DNA of 6,423 nucleotides from Anaerotignum sp. (GTDB lineage: Bacteria > Bacillota > Clostridia > Lachnospirales > Anaerotignaceae), in contig JAHHTX010000089.1 in the NCBI GenBank assembly GCA_020024255.1, positions 1 through 6,423 on the forward strand, read 5' to 3'. Numbering within the stretch: the first letter of the stretch is position 1; each line of letters begins with the position of its first letter. The translations under genes were made by a program, and so were the position numbers. Shown here in pieces: positions 5,615 to 6,423 of the stretch. Below the pieces are notes generated by a model. The model saw nothing but the letters and a program-made list of their open reading frames with translations. It made no database searches and was not told the DNA's origin.

Positions 5615-5920
5615 AGAGTTCCTATCTCAGCCTGTCGAAAAAGTCGTTTTTATCCCTTTTGAAAAATACGGAGGAGTTTGGGAAGCGAAGGGTTTCCCAA
5701 AGGGAATACGCAGTGGGAATTCACTTCCCATGAGGAAAAGCAGAAATTTCAAGGCTTTTTTGCCGTTGGAGCTTCCTTTAACCTTCTGGAGACTTCGACA
5801 AAGGGGGCGACTTTGTCAACACCCTCAAGGGGCAGTGGAAAATACCTCTGCCGCTCTTCCGCTACGCTGCTGCACGCAGCATATTTTCGATAAATATCCC
5901 ATACCCTCGGCAGAATCATT
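5615..5920 (-). repeat. Hairpin-rich interspersed-repeat-like element, copy A
   Basis: This block of about 300 bp is richer in G+C than its surroundings and dense in short inverted repeats: GACAG/CTGTC near the left end, TTCCC/GGGAA pairs at 5686-5704, TGGGAA/TTCCCA at 5713-5729, GGC/GCC around T6 at 5753-5764, GACAAAG/CTTTGTC at 5797-5817, then three hairpins in 5831-5897. The last 88 bp recur at the right edge of the window. Open frames cross it on both strands (112 codons plus, 56 codons minus) but lack ribosome binding sites and look incidental. The left boundary is approximate. No transposase or clear terminal inverted repeats are visible. The stop codon of the 117-residue gene lies in its right end. 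It is given minus because the hairpins are better kept on that strand. Confidence 0.65.
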
Positions 5921-6269
5921 CGCTTAAACTTTCCAATTCGCTTAATGAAAGTCCTTTTACCAGAATGGTATCTTGCTTTGCATCGAGAGAATATTTTTCA
6001 ATATTTTTTAATGCGGTAAAATATTCTGCATCTCCGATAACCATATCTTTTGTTGTACTAACAAGCACTAATTTCCATTCAGTTACAACTTTACCGTCTA
6101 CTTTATATTCATTCTGCGGTAATTTAGGCAAAATGGTTTCCGTTCCTTCTGTTAATGTGATTACACCAAAAGGTGCAACGTCGGGTTTTTCGTAGAATTT
6201 CGGTACAGCGATATATGCGTTACTCCAATCTACTACTTTTTTTCCTCTTAACTTATCAAATAACCCCAT
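5916..6269 (-). CDS. Uncharacterised 117-residue cytosolic protein
   Basis: I do not recognise a characterised family. The protein begins MGLFDKLRGKKVVDW and has no signal peptide, membrane segment or cysteine. It looks like a compact alpha/beta domain: alternating hydrophobic strands (AYIAVPKFY, FGVITL, EWKLVLVS) precede a helix (DAEYFTALKNIEKYSL) and a closing strand (DTILVKGLSL). The ATG at 6269 follows AAAGGAAG at about 7 nt, and an extended -10 promoter lies upstream. The frame continues open to the window edge, but those extra 51 codons are the neighbouring repeat and promoter, so I exclude them. The TGA stop falls inside repeat copy A and a second copy lies upstream of the promoter, so the gene is flanked by direct repeats. 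No neighbour hints at function. Confidence 0.82.
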   Translation of the reverse strand: MGLFDKLRGKKVVDWSNAYIAVPKFYEKPDVAPFGVITLTEGTETILPKLPQNEYKVDGKVVTEWKLVLVSTTKDMVIGDAEYFTALKNIEKYSLDAKQDTILVKGLSLSELESLSE

Positions 6270-6307
6270 GATAATACTTCCTTTCAAATGTTGATTTACT
6301 AAACAAC

Positions 6308-6316
6308 ATTGTATCA
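6308..6316 (-). promoter_or_regulatory. Extended -10 promoter of the 117-residue gene
   Basis: On the minus strand TGATACAAT gives TG-n-TACAAT, an extended -10 (6308-6316). No good -35 is found at 16-18 bp, which is tolerated for this promoter class. Initiation near 6301 leaves about a 32-nt leader containing the ribosome binding site. Confidence 0.5.
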
Positions 6317-6334
6317 CACAAAACCAGAAAACGA

Positions 6335-6423
6335 CAGAGGTAAAATCCTCTGCTGCTTTTCCGCTACACCGCCGCACGCAGCATATTTTCAATAAATATC
6401 CCATATCCTCTGGTAGGATCATC
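6335..6423 (-). repeat. Partial repeat, copy B, cut by the window edge
   Basis: This segment aligns with 5833-5920 in the same orientation at roughly 84% identity by hand alignment (11 substitutions and 3 one-base indels). Shared features are CAGAGG/CCTCTG here (6335-6340 with 6347-6352), the hairpin at 6370-6383 and the perfect ATATTT/AAATAT hairpin at 6383-6399. Similarity stops at 6335, where copy A continues for another 200 bp or more; the other end is not visible. Confidence 0.8.

Noticed and set aside
5589..5927. Plus-strand open frame of 112 codons starting at GTG
   Set aside because: No ribosome binding site; it coincides with the hairpin-rich repeat and overlaps the end of the 117-residue gene on the other strand. 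It is more likely incidental.
6270..6422. Upstream 51-codon extension of the 117-residue protein
   Set aside because: These codons are made of repeat copy B and the promoter region, and the ATG at 6269 has a good ribosome binding site.
5615..6423. Insertion sequence or composite transposon around the 117-residue gene
   Set aside because: No transposase, terminal inverted repeats or target duplication are visible; the flanking copies are direct and partial.

Overview
The window is a chromosomal stretch of a low-GC Gram-positive anaerobe, most likely a member of the class Clostridia (Lachnospiraceae or a close relative). The support is A+T-rich intergenic DNA, AGGAGG-type ribosome binding sites, sigma-A-like promoters, U-tailed intrinsic terminators, and housekeeping proteins in their Firmicutes form (YebC, YigZ, XerD, CorA, YbjQ). 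Apart from one 59-codon gene, every gene I can support lies on the minus strand.

Left part (1-1983). Two conserved cytosolic genes, yebC and yigZ, each have their own promoter. Upstream of yigZ, on the plus strand, is a 59-codon gene with a strong ribosome binding site. It converges on xerD, and the two share a compact bidirectional terminator.

Middle part (1984-5088). The minus strand carries xerD (tyrosine recombinase), a CorA-type divalent cation channel, a YbjQ/UPF0145 protein and a TetR-family regulator. These look like separate transcription units rather than one operon: xerD, corA and ybjQ each have a promoter candidate, and ybjQ has its own terminator. The ybjQ promoter contains an 18-bp perfectly adjacent tandem duplication covering the -10 region. 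The tetR start lies directly behind the tRNA terminator.

Right part (5103-6423). A complete tRNA-Thr(CGU) gene has a promoter and terminator. Next comes an AT-rich gap with a degenerate tRNA-like sequence, then a roughly 300-bp hairpin-rich element that looks like an interspersed repeat. About 88 bp of that element recurs at the right edge, so two direct copies flank a gene for an unrecognised 117-residue protein. Differences between the copies keep a minus-strand RNA hairpin paired through G-U wobbles. This, the promoter duplication and the tRNA-like remnant are the most unusual signals here. I see no CRISPR array, transposase, phage structural gene or recognisable defence system.
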